Positions 63,601 through 64,000 of a DNA stretch of 64,000 nt are shown here, piece by piece (positions within the stretch are counted from its first letter, which is position 1; the number at the start of each line of letters is the position of its first letter). The position numbers were made by a program, and so were the translations under genes. Origin of the DNA: Eulemur rufifrons (lineage: Eukaryota; Chordata; Mammalia; Primates; Lemuridae); contig NC_090986.1 in the NCBI RefSeq assembly GCF_041146395.1, forward strand, positions 42,568,001-42,632,000. The letters are read 5' to 3'. The notes below the pieces were generated by a model, which did not search any database, had not been told where the DNA came from, and saw only the letters and a program-made list of their open reading frames with translations.

Positions 63601-64000
63601 AACTTTTATTTGGAGCGTTTTGGCCATTTATATGAAAAATAACTTTTATATGATTGGGTTTCTCTCTATAACTTTCTATTTGTTTTCTGTTTGTCTCATC
63701 CCTGTCTTTCCTATTTCCCTGTTTCTTGCTTTCTTTGGTCATGATTATTTTTTAGTTTTCTAATTTATCTCCACCATTGGCTTGTTTGTTAAATTTCTTT
63801 GTTTTATATTTTTAGTGGTTACTCTCGGGTTTACAGTATACATCATTAACTTCTCACAGACTACCTTCAAATAATACTGTTTTGTGTGTGATGTCAGAAT
63901 CTTACAATAGTATACTGTCACTTTTTCTCTCTCATTGTACTACTTTCTTTATATATTTTACTTGTACATACTATAGGCCATACATTTCCTAGCTACTGTT
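60650..64000 (-). repeat. L1: Ancient L1 (L1M), minus strand, runs off the window
   Basis: The reversed L1 3' UTR words come first (gttgtatagtattccaaggt near 60845, ttactgatgggtgatactgt, ttaccagcaatgcaggcaaa near 61090). Reversed ORF2 follows: tctaattgggattgcattaa near 61868, taatgtctttgtctgatttt near 62307, agaattcaccagagaatcca near 62438, with wording typical of the ORF2 5' half to the end. At least 3.3 kb. Stops and indels throughout leave no usable ORF; frames here on either strand are shadows. A T-run of about 23 at 62472-62494 is an expanded homopolymer inside it. Confidence 0.85.

Overview
The window is primate nuclear DNA with no complete protein-coding gene that I can recognise. It is AT-rich and intron-like or intergenic in texture, and it carries Alu (7SL-derived) elements, L1, L2, MIR, MaLR/ERVL LTRs and Tigger/mariner/hAT fossils. 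Three Alus (about 2.96, 12.27 and 35.93 kb) have a long A/T-rich spacer between their two monomers and a 5' half of a kind I associate with lemur Alus. The source is therefore most likely a strepsirrhine, probably lemuriform, primate. That is inference from recalled repeat structure, not from a database search.

Layout: 1-47.4 kb is repeat-laden sequence without convincing exons. Notable pieces are a nearly full-length mariner with a broken transposase (24.2-25.5 kb), a deletion-derived Tigger2-like element (33.8-34.6 kb), a very long antisense L2 split by a young Alu (34.65-36.95 kb), nested LTR-in-L1 and hAT-in-Tigger insertions, two LTRs at 27.1-28.4 kb, and a short frame-shifted coding-like remnant on the minus strand at 11.96-12.24 kb. 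From 47.98 to 49.78 kb lies a strong CpG island, the only promoter-like landmark. It is followed by a consensus splice donor (GT at 49800) and then about 1.5 kb of moderately GC-rich, repeat-free sequence. The simplest reading is the promoter and noncoding first exon of a plus-strand gene whose remaining exons lie beyond 64 kb, making 49.8-64 kb part of a long first intron. I could not identify that gene. The right end (about 60.65-64 kb) is an ancient L1 in reverse orientation that runs off the window.

Nearly all open frames in this window are chance frames or repeat shadows. The long frames on both strands at 47.8-49.4 kb reflect the high GC content of the CpG island. No novel system was found. 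The items most worth checking are the CpG-island transcription unit, the coding-like remnant at 12 kb, the mariner copy and the inverted repeat at 31-32 kb.
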